This document shows, one piece after another, positions 24,833 through 32,318 of a stretch of DNA of 64,000 nt. The stretch is from assembly GCA_965197275.1 (NCBI GenBank), contig CBDAMQ010000034.1, forward strand, positions 310,001 to 374,000. Direction: 5' to 3'. The DNA comes from DASCOT01 sp965197275 (GTDB lineage: Bacteria > Acidobacteriota > UBA890 > WLXD01). The position numbers and the translations under genes are program-made. Position 1 is the first letter of the stretch. The number at the start of each line of letters is the position of its first letter. The notes under the pieces were generated by a model. It was not told where the DNA came from and did not search any database. It saw nothing but the letters and a program-made list of their open reading frames with translations.

Positions 24833-27106
24833 TCAGAGCATCAGCAGATAGGTGAATTTCAGGATAATCGCGCGGTTCTTCGGCCGGCTCGGCGTGCCGG
24901 TGCCCCAATCCTGGTTGTACACCAGGAAGAGATCGGCGCCGGGTCGGTAGATCCAGTTGAGGCGCGAGTTCAACGTCAGCAGGTCGGCCGAGCTGTTGTA
25001 CTGCACCAGCGTGTTCCAGAACAGGTCGGGCGAGAACGCCAGCTTGATGCGCTCGCGGACGACGCTGGCCTTGAAGGAGCCTCCCGGGAGGTCGACGTCG
25101 TTGTAGCTCCAGACGCTCTCGGCCGACAGCAGCTTGCTTAGGCGCAGGGTCAGGGTGCTGTTGCCCATGAGGCGCGTGCCTTCGAAGAACCCACCCTTGG
25201 TGTAGAAGCCGAAGAACGAGACCGGCCGGCTGCCGTCCGTCCGTAGGAACAGGCCGACGTCGGTGAAACCGTAATCGCCGGCCGGGATGATGATGCCGTC
25301 CTGGATCTCGAAGTCGTCGAAGAGCCGCTCGAAGTTATGGCTGGCGAACAACGAGATACGGTCGCCATTGCGGGTCTCGAAGCCGAAGAACCGCACCGTT
25401 GCGTCGAGCGTCTCGACGGTGCCATCGGAACGCGTGACGATTTCGGTGCGTTGATTGAACGTCAGGTTGCGCCAGCCGAGATTGTTCGCCGGTCGGGGCT
25501 CGAAGTCGACGTTGTACTCGTAGCGCCGGATTCCGTCGCGTTGCAGGAATCCCATCTCCGGGCGGAAGTCCTCGCGGATCTCGGTGACGCTGGCGCGCGC
25601 CCGCCATACGCGACCGCGGTAGTTGAAGCCGGCGCCACCGGCCCAGTCGGTGACCGCCGCGAGCCCGGGTGCCTTATCGCGGCTGGCGGCGAAGAACCCG
25701 GTGAGGTTCACCTGACGCGATGGGTTGATGTCGGCGTCGAAGCCGACGACCCGGTTCCATTCGTCGCCGTTGACCTGCTTGTTGGTGAAGATCGCGCCGA
25801 TGCTGGAGCGCTCGCCGATGTTGCGCTTGATTCGCCCCACACCCCAGTTGGTCGCCGCCACGTCGACGTCGCCGTCGTCGCCGAGGCCGCTGACAGCGCT
25901 GGTCTGCACGTCGAGCATGCCGAAGTTCCAGCCACCGGCACGACCGGTAAAGCGGGCACCGGCCTGCAACGGGATGATGCCGCCTTGATCGAGGCCGATG
26001 CGCCGCGAGAAGAACATCCTCAACAGCGGGCCGCGCATCCCGCCTCCGCGGCCCTGACTGGGGCCGAAACCGAAGATTCCGGCGTTCTCGAGAAAGAACT
26101 CGCGCTTTTCGGGGAAGAAGAGCGAGAACCGGGTGAGGTTTATGCGCTCGTCATCGGCCTCCGCCTGGGCGAAGTCGGTGTTGGCGGTGAGATCCAGCGT
26201 CATGCTGTTGCTGACGCCCCAGCGCAGCAGGTCGAGGCCACCGTCGAACTGCTCGCCCGGGCTATCGGCCGGGGTCTCGAAATCGCGTCCGCTGGTGGCG
26301 ACGCCAAACGGCTTGGCGCGCAGGTTGACGCCTGGCTCGAGGCCCCCCATGCCGGTGAGGTCGCCGGCCAGGGACATGCGTGGCAGATTCGCGTCGCGTC
26401 CTACCGGGGCCCACAAGACCTCCTCATTGGTGGCTCGGACGAGTCGACGGACGTTCAAGCCCCAGACGTCGGTGGCGGTGTCGAATCGCAGGGTGGAGAA
26501 CGGAATAGAGAGCTCGGCACTCCACCCCTCGGGCGTGCGTGTGGCAGCGGCGTCCCAGAACCCGTCCCACTCGAAGTTGGGGTTGTCCTCGTTCTCGATC
26601 AGCGCATCGGCGCGGGCGCCGTTGGGGTTGGTCTCGAAGTAGAAGGCATTGCGCCGGTCGAGGAATGTGTCCAGGACGATGACGATCGAGTCGTCGTTGC
26701 CGTAGGCGCCCTGGGCGCCGCGGAAGCCGCCGAACGAGCCTGAACCGTCGCGTTGTAGCTCCTTGGCGACGATCGTCTCGGGGTCATCGTGGAATGCCAT
26801 CACCGCCACGTAGAGTCGGTCGCCGTCGCGCGCGATGCGCACTTCAGTGCGCTCGTTTGCCGGCTGCCCGGTGTCGGGATTCCGCTGCTCGAACCCGGTC
26901 GCGACCTCGGCGAGCTGCCAGAACGGCTCGTCAAGGTGCCCATCGAGTGCAACGCGTTCGTCAATGACGAGAGCGCTCACCGAACGGTCGGATGACTGCG
27001 CGATGGCCGGCACGGTGACAAGCATCAGTAGTATGCCGACCACGGCAAGGTGGCTCCATAAGCCCGGCGTTAAGGGCGCGCGCTGCGCGCCGGCGGCGAT
27101 CGTCAT
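24833..27106 (-). CDS. DUF5916 outer-membrane protein with CBM9-like N-domain
   Basis: 757 residues with a signal peptide (VVGILLMLVTVPAIAQ). Residues ~45-230 are a family-9-carbohydrate-binding-like beta-sandwich (VALDGHLDEPFWQLAEVATGF, RIARDGDRLYVAVMAFHDDP, VLDTFLDRRNAFYFETNPNGARAD split over strands). The rest is DUF5916, a predicted barrel, with the hallmark FSLFFPEKREFFLENAGIF and SRRIGL. The protein is common in Acidobacteriota and Bacteroidota; its role is undetermined. A 139-base gap separates it from the kinase gene upstream. Confidence 0.92.
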   Translation of the reverse strand: MTIAAGAQRAPLTPGLWSHLAVVGILLMLVTVPAIAQSSDRSVSALVIDERVALDGHLDEPFWQLAEVATGFEQRNPDTGQPANERTEVRIARDGDRLYVAVMAFHDDPETIVAKELQRDGSGSFGGFRGAQGAYGNDDSIVIVLDTFLDRRNAFYFETNPNGARADALIENEDNPNFEWDGFWDAAATRTPEGWSAELSIPFSTLRFDTATDVWGLNVRRLVRATNEEVLWAPVGRDANLPRMSLAGDLTGMGGLEPGVNLRAKPFGVATSGRDFETPADSPGEQFDGGLDLLRWGVSNSMTLDLTANTDFAQAEADDERINLTRFSLFFPEKREFFLENAGIFGFGPSQGRGGGMRGPLLRMFFSRRIGLDQGGIIPLQAGARFTGRAGGWNFGMLDVQTSAVSGLGDDGDVDVAATNWGVGRIKRNIGERSSIGAIFTNKQVNGDEWNRVVGFDADINPSRQVNLTGFFAASRDKAPGLAAVTDWAGGAGFNYRGRVWRARASVTEIREDFRPEMGFLQRDGIRRYEYNVDFEPRPANNLGWRNLTFNQRTEIVTRSDGTVETLDATVRFFGFETRNGDRISLFASHNFERLFDDFEIQDGIIIPAGDYGFTDVGLFLRTDGSRPVSFFGFYTKGGFFEGTRLMGNSTLTLRLSKLLSAESVWSYNDVDLPGGSFKASVVRERIKLAFSPDLFWNTLVQYNSSADLLTLNSRLNWIYRPGADLFLVYNQDWGTGTPSRPKNRAIILKFTYLLML

Positions 27107-27128
27107 CGTCAGGCAGGGGAGGGAGGCC

Positions 27129-27227
27129 GATCCCCTGAGCGAGGATCGTATTGCTCAGGGATCTGCGGCGCGGCGGAGCCTATCATGGGGTGCGCCGGCG
27201 GATGATCCATCCTTACACATCCTTACA
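27129..27227. other. Intergenic hairpin and tandem decamer
   Basis: An imperfect hairpin pairs 27129-27140 with 27153-27163 (GATCCCCTGAGC against GCTCAGGGATC, one bulged C). No T-run follows on either strand, so it is not an intrinsic terminator. Nearby, CATCCTTACA is repeated back to back (27208-27217, 27218-27227). These lie between the kinase stop and the DUF5916 start and could be a regulatory site for the latter. Confidence 0.45.
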
Positions 27228-27245
27228 ATGTGGCTAGCGCGATCC

Positions 27246-27881
27246 CTAGCGCACGCGACGCGGCACGTAGACTTGCCGGCCAGCTTCCATGGCGTCGATT
27301 TGTGCCATGAGGTCGTCGAAGTCGTCGGCGTCGTCAACGAAGTCAATCTCAGTGGTGTTGATCACCAGAAGCGGCGACTCGTCATATTGCAGGTAGTAGT
27401 GCGCGTAGGCTTGGTTGACCTGTTCCAGGTAGTCACGCGAGATGCTGCGCTCCTCGGGGCGGTTCCGCATCTTGACGCGCTGCAGGAGTACCTCGGTCGA
27501 GCCCTGCAAGTAGACGACCAGATCCGGTTTCGGTACCTGCGGTGAGAGCACACCGTAGAGCTTGTCGTACAGCAGTAGCTCGCTGTCGGTGAGCGTGAGG
27601 TGCGCGAAGACCTGGTCCTTCTGCAGGGTGAAGTCAGCGACCGTGAAGCGTGAGAACAGATCACTCTGTCGGGCCTGGGTCAACAGCTGGAAGCGTGACA
27701 GCAAGTAGTAGAGCTGAGCCTGGAACGCCGCCCCCGTCTTCTCCTGATAGAAGGACTCCAGGAAGGGGTTCTCGGGATCCTCCAGGATTTTCGTTGCCCC
27801 GAGGTGCTCCACCATCAGGTTTACCAGGCTGGTCTTGCCCACGCCGATCGGGCCGTCCAGGGCCAGGTAGTTCTTGCGCAT
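27246..27881 (-). CDS. Deoxynucleoside kinase family protein
   Basis: 211 residues starting at the ATG that overlaps the folK stop (TGATG); a longer reading inside folK is not needed. Walker A is LDGPIGVGKTSL; ENPFLESFY and the RxxxxRDY-type segment (RSISRDYLEQVNQAYAHYY) mark the deoxynucleoside kinase family (dGK/dAK-like). It would phosphorylate deoxynucleosides for salvage. The fusion-like arrangement of folK with this kinase, sharing one base, implies coupled translation. Confidence 0.88.
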   Translation of the reverse strand: MRKNYLALDGPIGVGKTSLVNLMVEHLGATKILEDPENPFLESFYQEKTGAAFQAQLYYLLSRFQLLTQARQSDLFSRFTVADFTLQKDQVFAHLTLTDSELLLYDKLYGVLSPQVPKPDLVVYLQGSTEVLLQRVKMRNRPEERSISRDYLEQVNQAYAHYYLQYDESPLLVINTTEIDFVDDADDFDDLMAQIDAMEAGRQVYVPRRVR

Positions 27882-28378
27882 CAGACGGTCGGCGGAGACA
27901 GCAGCCAGACGCCCTCGCTCGTGTCCAGTCGAGCGAGCAGGTCGCCGATCGAGACACCGGAGGCCGGGTGCACCAGATCCGGCGCCAGCTCCGCCAGGGG
28001 GCACAGGACGAATTGGCGCATGTGCATGCTGGGATGGGGGATCTGCAGTCCGGGTTCGTCCACGACGCGAAGATCATAGAGCAGAACGTCCACGTCCAGT
28101 GTTCGAGCCTCGATGACACACCCGGTGCGGCACCGTCCGCAAGCCTGCTCCACCTCCGAGGCGGCGGCGAGCAGAGCCCGGGGCTCCGGCGGCTCGCAGA
28201 TCTCGACAACGCAGTTGAGGAACCAGGGGAGCGTCCGGTCGCCGACCGGCTCGGTCAGGTAAAACGAAGACACGTCGCCGACCGCGAGTCCGCCGCGGCG
28301 CAATCCAGCGATCCCGCGACGCAGCCATGCGGCGCGGTTTCCTAAGTTCGAACCGAGTCCCAGGAAGGCCTTGATCAT
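27881..28378 (-). CDS. folK: 2-amino-4-hydroxy-6-hydroxymethyldihydropteridine pyrophosphokinase
   Basis: 165 residues, the usual HPPK length. The N-terminal FLGLGSNLGNR, the central PWFLNCVVEI and the signature RTLDVDVLLYD followed by IPHPSMHMRQFVLCPLAELAPD are all present. It makes the pyrophosphorylated pterin used by dihydropteroate synthase in folate synthesis. The segment before RTLDVDVLLY is CRTGCVIEA rather than the usual (R)WGPR, a mild divergence. It is transcribed divergently from the sugar dehydrogenase. Confidence 0.95.
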   Translation of the reverse strand: MIKAFLGLGSNLGNRAAWLRRGIAGLRRGGLAVGDVSSFYLTEPVGDRTLPWFLNCVVEICEPPEPRALLAAASEVEQACGRCRTGCVIEARTLDVDVLLYDLRVVDEPGLQIPHPSMHMRQFVLCPLAELAPDLVHPASGVSIGDLLARLDTSEGVWLLSPPTV

Positions 28379-28477
28379 CCCTTAGCACCTGCTAGCATGC
28401 GCCTGGTGCGGGCGGCAGACGGACGCGCCGTCGGCATCGTTTCTCGTCGCACGCCGCGGCATCGTCTCATGCCGTGC

Positions 28478-28507
28478 TTGCCCGCTTGGAAGCCCGCTAC
28501 CTATACT
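28478..28507 (+). promoter_or_regulatory. Candidate sigma70 promoter for the sugar dehydrogenase
   Basis: TTGCCC (28478-28483) and TATACT (28502-28507) are 18 bases apart; the -10 matches 5 of 6. Transcription would begin near 28514, which excludes the in-frame ATG at 28474 and supports the start at 28558. Confidence 0.5.
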
Positions 28508-28557
28508 GCCAGCCGGCTCCCTTCTCTCTGCACCCTTTGGTGCTCTCCGTCCGGTTG

Positions 28558-29862
28558 ATGTCCGATCTCCTCACACGCATCGAAGACCGCAGTGCACACG
28601 TCTGCGTCATCGGTCTCGGGTATGTCGGCCTACCGCTCGCCGTGAGCTTCGCCGAAGCCGGCTTTCGGGTCACTGGCCTGGACCTCGATGACTCCAAGGT
28701 CGATGCGATTCGGCGCGGCGAGTCCTACATTCCGGACATCGCGACGGAGCGCCTGCGGGCGCAAGTCGACGCCGGACGGATCGATGCGACCACTGACGCG
28801 GCGGTTCTCAGCACCGTCGACAGCGTCCACATCTGCGTCCCGACCCCACTGAGCAAGACGCGTGATCCCGACATCTCGTACGTCGTTGCCTCGGCCGATC
28901 GCGTCGCCGAGTCGATGCACGACGACATGCTCGTGGTGCTGGAGAGCACCACATATCCGGGCACAACCGAAGAGGTCCTGCTTCCGCGGCTTCAGAACAC
29001 CGAGCGCCGCGCCGGTCGCGACTACTTCCTCGCCTTCTCCCCCGAGCGCATCGACCCCGGCAACGAGACCTTCATGCTCGAGAACACTCCCAAGGTCATC
29101 GGCGGGATGACGCCTGAATGCACCCGTGTCGCGTCGGCGCTCTATGGCACCATCGTCGGCACCGTCCACACGGTGTCATCGCCGCGGGCCGCAGAGCTCG
29201 TTAAGCTGCTCGAGAACACCTTTCGTGCCGTTAACATCGGTCTGGCCAATGAGATGGCGCTCATGTGCGATCGGCTCGGCATCGATACCTGGGAAGTAAT
29301 CCAGGCCGCCGCCACGAAGCCCTTCGGCTTCATGCCTTTCTACCCGGGCCCAGGTCTGGGTGGCCACTGCATACCGATCGACCCGCACTACCTGACCTGG
29401 AAGGTACGTACGCTGGACTATCAGGCGCGGCTCATAGAGGTGGCTTCCGAGATCAACGCCGGGATGCCGCAACACATCGTGCAGAAGGTGGTCGCGGCGC
29501 TCAACGAGCATCGCAAGAGCGTCAACGGCTCACGAATCTTGATGATCGGCGTGGCCTACAAACGCGATGTCGACGACACGCGTGAGTCGCCGGCCATCGA
29601 TATCATGCAGCTGCTCGCCGCCCGCGGAGCCGAGGTGTCCTACCACGACCCGTTCGTACCAGCGCTCGAGAACGTCGAGGGTCTCGATTCGTTGCGCTCT
29701 GTGGACCGGCTGCTCGACGCCTGCGCCGAATCGGACTGTGTGGTTGTGGGGACCGACCACAGCAATATCGATTGGGCCGAGGTCATCGGCGCGTCGCCAC
29801 TGATGGTGGATACACGCAACGTCTCCAACGGAGAGACCCCGCCGCACCTCGTGCGTCTGTAG
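28558..29862 (+). CDS. Nucleotide-sugar dehydrogenase (UDP-GlcNAc/ManNAc or UDP-glucose dehydrogenase family)
   Basis: 434 residues. The NAD site is VIGLGYVGLPLAVSFAEAGF; ESTTYPGTTEE, FSPERIDPGN, the LLENTFRAVNIGLANEMAL helix and the catalytic Cys in GPGLGGHCIPIDPHYL complete the family pattern. The GGHCIPIDP form is that of WbpA/WecC-type UDP-N-acetylhexosamine 6-dehydrogenases. It oxidises a UDP-sugar to a uronic acid for surface polysaccharide. smpB begins four bases after the stop. Confidence 0.93.
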   Translation: MSDLLTRIEDRSAHVCVIGLGYVGLPLAVSFAEAGFRVTGLDLDDSKVDAIRRGESYIPDIATERLRAQVDAGRIDATTDAAVLSTVDSVHICVPTPLSKTRDPDISYVVASADRVAESMHDDMLVVLESTTYPGTTEEVLLPRLQNTERRAGRDYFLAFSPERIDPGNETFMLENTPKVIGGMTPECTRVASALYGTIVGTVHTVSSPRAAELVKLLENTFRAVNIGLANEMALMCDRLGIDTWEVIQAAATKPFGFMPFYPGPGLGGHCIPIDPHYLTWKVRTLDYQARLIEVASEINAGMPQHIVQKVVAALNEHRKSVNGSRILMIGVAYKRDVDDTRESPAIDIMQLLAARGAEVSYHDPFVPALENVEGLDSLRSVDRLLDACAESDCVVVGTDHSNIDWAEVIGASPLMVDTRNVSNGETPPHLVRL

Positions 29863-29866
29863 GTCG

Positions 29867-30331
29867 ATGACCGAGGAAAAACTGAAGGTCGTCGCCAGCA
29901 ACCGTCGGGCACGCAAGAACTACGAGATCCTCGACTCTTACGAGGCCGGCATTGCCTTGCTTGGCTCAGAGGTGAAGTCGCTCCGACTAGGCAACGCCAC
30001 CCTCAAGGATTCCTATGCCTCGATCCGCGACGGTGAGGTGTGGCTCAACAACCTCCACATCGGTCCGTATGCCCCCGCCGGCAAGCACAACCAGCACGAC
30101 CCTGAGCGTGCCCGCAAGCTCCTGCTGAAACGTCGCGAGATCGACCGCTTGTTCGGTCGCCAGATCGAAAAAGGCTTCACCCTTGTGCCGCTGCGTATCT
30201 ACTTCCGCAACGGGCGCGCCAAGGTCGAGATAGCGGTGGCGCGCGGCAAGCGAGCCTATGACAAGCGCGACATCCTGAAGCGAGAAGCGGCGGAGCGGGA
30301 GGTGGAGCAGGCTATGCGGAGGCGGAGGTAG
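29867..30331 (+). CDS. smpB: SsrA-binding protein SmpB
   Basis: 154 residues, the expected length. ASNRRARKNYEILDSYEAGI, the GSEVKSLR box, and the KREAAEREVEQAMRRRR C-terminal helix that enters the ribosomal mRNA channel are intact. It carries tmRNA to stalled ribosomes. I looked for ssrA directly downstream and found no tRNA-Ala-like ends, only the repeat array, which starts three bases after the stop codon. Confidence 0.97.
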   Translation: MTEEKLKVVASNRRARKNYEILDSYEAGIALLGSEVKSLRLGNATLKDSYASIRDGEVWLNNLHIGPYAPAGKHNQHDPERARKLLLKRREIDRLFGRQIEKGFTLVPLRIYFRNGRAKVEIAVARGKRAYDKRDILKREAAEREVEQAMRRRR

Positions 30332-30333
30332 GC

Positions 30334-30468
30334 GCGATGAGTGGGGTGGGCGTGAGGACAACGTCACCGCCTGGTAGTTGATCGGCCGTTCTTGCTCGCG
30401 CGTCTAGGGCGTCGGTCGCTAAACGCATGGTTTGGCGATGCTGTTCTCACGCCCACCCCACTCATCGC
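30334..30468 (-). repeat. Hairpin element HP3, core flipped
   Basis: Arms 30334-30360 and 30442-30468 pair at 26 of 27 bases (left arm begins GCGATGAGTGGGGTGGGCGT). The 81-base loop holds the family core, but with TTGCTCGCGCGTCTAGGGCGT on the plus strand, the opposite of the two hairpins to its right. The arm sequence equals the body-end sequence that at HP2 occurs on one side only, as if it had been copied across the core. Confidence 0.8.
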
Positions 30469-30756
30469 GCTGCCGCCGACGGGAGAGCCTGCTCCGCCGC
30501 CGAAGTGCCGCATCCAACTCAGGACTTGCGGGGGAATTCCTGCTCAACAGGGCTCGGTGTCGAACGCGCTGGCGGGCGGTTACCGAGAGAGACGCTGAGT
30601 CCTCGCCCCTGCGGGGCTTTGTTTGTGGGCGATTGGCGGCGCGGTGGGTCAAGGTGTCTGGACGACGTGCCGCGGGAGTTGAGGATGAGGGTCCCTTTCC
30701 GCGACCATGCGCCGACGTTGCGTGATTGCAGTGGTGCCGATGGCAAGAGCGGTGCC
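30469..30756 (-). repeat. Repeat body 2 (288 bp)
   Basis: Directly repeated with body 1 at 30898-31200; long blocks are shared, for example GCCGCCGAAGTGCCGCATCC and GGTCAAGGTGTCTGGACGAC. It contains the short hairpin GCCCCTGCGGGGC (30605-30617) next to a TTTGTTTG box. Open frames on both strands run through it, but none resembles a protein family and the two copies differ by frame-disrupting indels. Confidence 0.8.
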
Positions 30757-30897
30757 GGGCGGGATACACACGCATCCCCCGTAGGCGGCATCGCCACACC
30801 AAGCGCTCGGCTATCGACGCCTGAGACGCGCGAGCAAGAACGCCGATCAACTATCCAAGTCGACGTCGCCCGAGGGGGATGCGTGTGTATCCCGCCC
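30757..30897 (-). repeat. Hairpin element HP2, perfect 24-bp arms
   Basis: Arms 30757-30780 and 30874-30897 are perfect reverse complements over 24 bases. The 93-base loop (30781-30873) carries the core; it differs from the HP1 core at only about three positions. Core orientation on the plus strand is GCATCGCC...GAGACGCGCGAGCAAGAACG. Confidence 0.85.
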
Positions 30898-31200
30898 ACC
30901 CCAGCCATCGCGCTGCCGCCGACGAGGGAGCCTCCTCCGCCGCCGAAGTGCCGCATCCAACTCCGGACTTGCGGGGGGATTCCCGCTGAACGGGGCTTGG
31001 TGTCGAACGCGCTGGCACGCTAGCACCGAGAGAAAGGCTGAGCCCTCGCCCCTGCGGGGCATTGTTTGTAGGCGATTGACGGTGCGGTGGGTCAAGGTGT
31101 CTGGACGACGTGCCGTGGGGTCGAGGATGAGGTGTCCCCTTCCCGCGACCATCCGCCGATGCTGATTGATCGAAGCGGCGCCGACAGCAGAGGCGATGCT
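30898..31200 (-). repeat. Repeat body 1 (303 bp)
   Basis: Second copy of the body, with the same short hairpin GCCCCTGCGGGGC at 31048-31060. Its minus strand is the version that aligns with 711-796 of the window. No coding capacity supported. Confidence 0.8.
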
Positions 31201-31340
31201 GGGGGAAACACACGGCATCCCCCATAGGCGGCATCGCCACACCAAGCGCTCGGCTATCGACGCCCGAGACGCGCGAGCAAGAACGCCGATCAACTATCCA
31301 AGTCGACGTCGCCCAAGGGGGATGCCGTGTGTTTCGCCCC
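31201..31340 (-). repeat. Hairpin element HP1, overlapping the pdxA 3' end
   Basis: Arms 31201-31223 and 31317-31340 pair at 22 of 23 aligned bases (left arm GGGGGAAACACACGGCATCC and on). The core loop is 31224-31316. The right arm and the first part of the core are read as the last residues of pdxA, whose stop codon (31290-31292) lies inside the core. Confidence 0.85.
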
Positions 31341-32318
31341 ACCTCCCCCCACCAAATCGGCCGCTAGCTCCATCGCCGCCAGCATCGACCGATGGTCAGC
31401 ATCGCCAGATTCCGCCAACTCGTACGCTGTGCCGTGATCCGGAGAGGTGCGGATGTAGGGGAGCCCCAGGGTGAGGTTCACCGTTGGCCGGGGGGCCCGC
31501 TTCGCGAGGATCGTTCCCTGGTCGTGATAGAGGGCTAGCACCACGTCGAGCTCGGGGCGTAGGAAAATGGAGTCCGCTGCGTAGGGGCCCCGGGCTTCTA
31601 TTCCGTCGGCGCGGGTGGCGGCGATGGCCGGATACAGGAGGCGAGCTTCCTCCGTCCCCAGGCGCCCTCCCTCGCCGGCGTGCGGGTTGAGCGCTGCAAC
31701 GCCGATCGTCGGGAGCTTGCCGAAGCATGCCGACCAGCGGTCGTGCAACGTGCGCAGCGTTGCCTCGACGGTGTCCGTTCGAATGAGTGCTATCGCCGTG
31801 GCCGTCGGCAGGTGCGTTGTCAGCAGCGCGATGTGCGGGCGGGGCCCGGCGAACAGCATGATCGGGTCGTCGACGCCAGCTCGCTGGGCGAGGTATTCGG
31901 TGTGACCGCGGAAGCCGGGCTCGACGGTGGCGATGAGGTCCTTGTTGACCGGCGCCGTCACCAGGGCGTCGACTTCCCCAGCGCGAGCCAGGCGATCACC
32001 GTAATCTATGCTGTCGAGGGCCGGGCGGCCCTGCGACCGCTGTGGGTGCCCGGGTCGGAAGCCCTCTGCCGCTGTCGAACAGCCGAGTAACCATGGACCG
32101 CGATGGCCGGCCTGCCGGGCGTGACGCACTGCGTCGACCCCATCGGACGTGTGGAAACGGGCGCCGTCGATGCCCGCGCGCTCGGCGTGCAGGTGGAACA
32201 CGGCGGGATCGCCCACGAGCAGACAGTCAGCGGTTTCGAGCTCGGCGGCGGCACGCAGCAGGACCTGTGGACCGATCCCTGCCGGGTCGCCCATGCTGCA
32301 GCCGAGCAGGTGTCTCAT
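31290..32318 (-). CDS. pdxA: 4-hydroxythreonine-4-phosphate dehydrogenase
   Basis: 342 residues. GCSMGDPAGIGP opens the protein, and the three metal-binding histidines are in GHTEYLAQR, ALNPHAGEGG and YHDQGTILAK. PdxA oxidises 4-phosphohydroxy-threonine in the DXP-independent B6 pathway. The start overlaps the holB stop by four bases. The native C-terminal helix ends near AAMELAADLVG; the final ~19 residues (GGGAKHTASPLGDVDLDS) are encoded by the hairpin repeat, so the original stop has been lost and replaced. Confidence 0.95.
   Translation of the reverse strand: MRHLLGCSMGDPAGIGPQVLLRAAAELETADCLLVGDPAVFHLHAERAGIDGARFHTSDGVDAVRHARQAGHRGPWLLGCSTAAEGFRPGHPQRSQGRPALDSIDYGDRLARAGEVDALVTAPVNKDLIATVEPGFRGHTEYLAQRAGVDDPIMLFAGPRPHIALLTTHLPTATAIALIRTDTVEATLRTLHDRWSACFGKLPTIGVAALNPHAGEGGRLGTEEARLLYPAIAATRADGIEARGPYAADSIFLRPELDVVLALYHDQGTILAKRAPRPTVNLTLGLPYIRTSPDHGTAYELAESGDADHRSMLAAMELAADLVGGGGAKHTASPLGDVDLDS

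Noticed and set aside
25337..26743. 468-codon open frame on the plus strand
   Set aside because: Antisense shadow of the DUF5916 barrel gene.
27129..27163. Intrinsic terminator after the deoxynucleoside kinase
   Set aside because: The stem is strong, but no T-run follows on the minus strand.
30332..31289. tmRNA gene (ssrA) after smpB
   Set aside because: ssrA often lies by smpB, but no tRNA-Ala-like acceptor ends, T-loop or tag frame were found; the stretch is the repeat array.
30419..31293. Two similar ~145-residue proteins on the minus strand in the repeat array
   Set aside because: Their similarity comes from the DNA repeat. They read through hairpin arms, have Arg/Ser/Pro-rich composition, no ribosome sites, and the frames shift between copies.
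30334..31340. Integron attC sites or CRISPR array
   Set aside because: attC needs RYYYAAC/GTTRRRY ends and a nearby integrase, and neither is found. The units are too long, too few and not spacer-separated for CRISPR.
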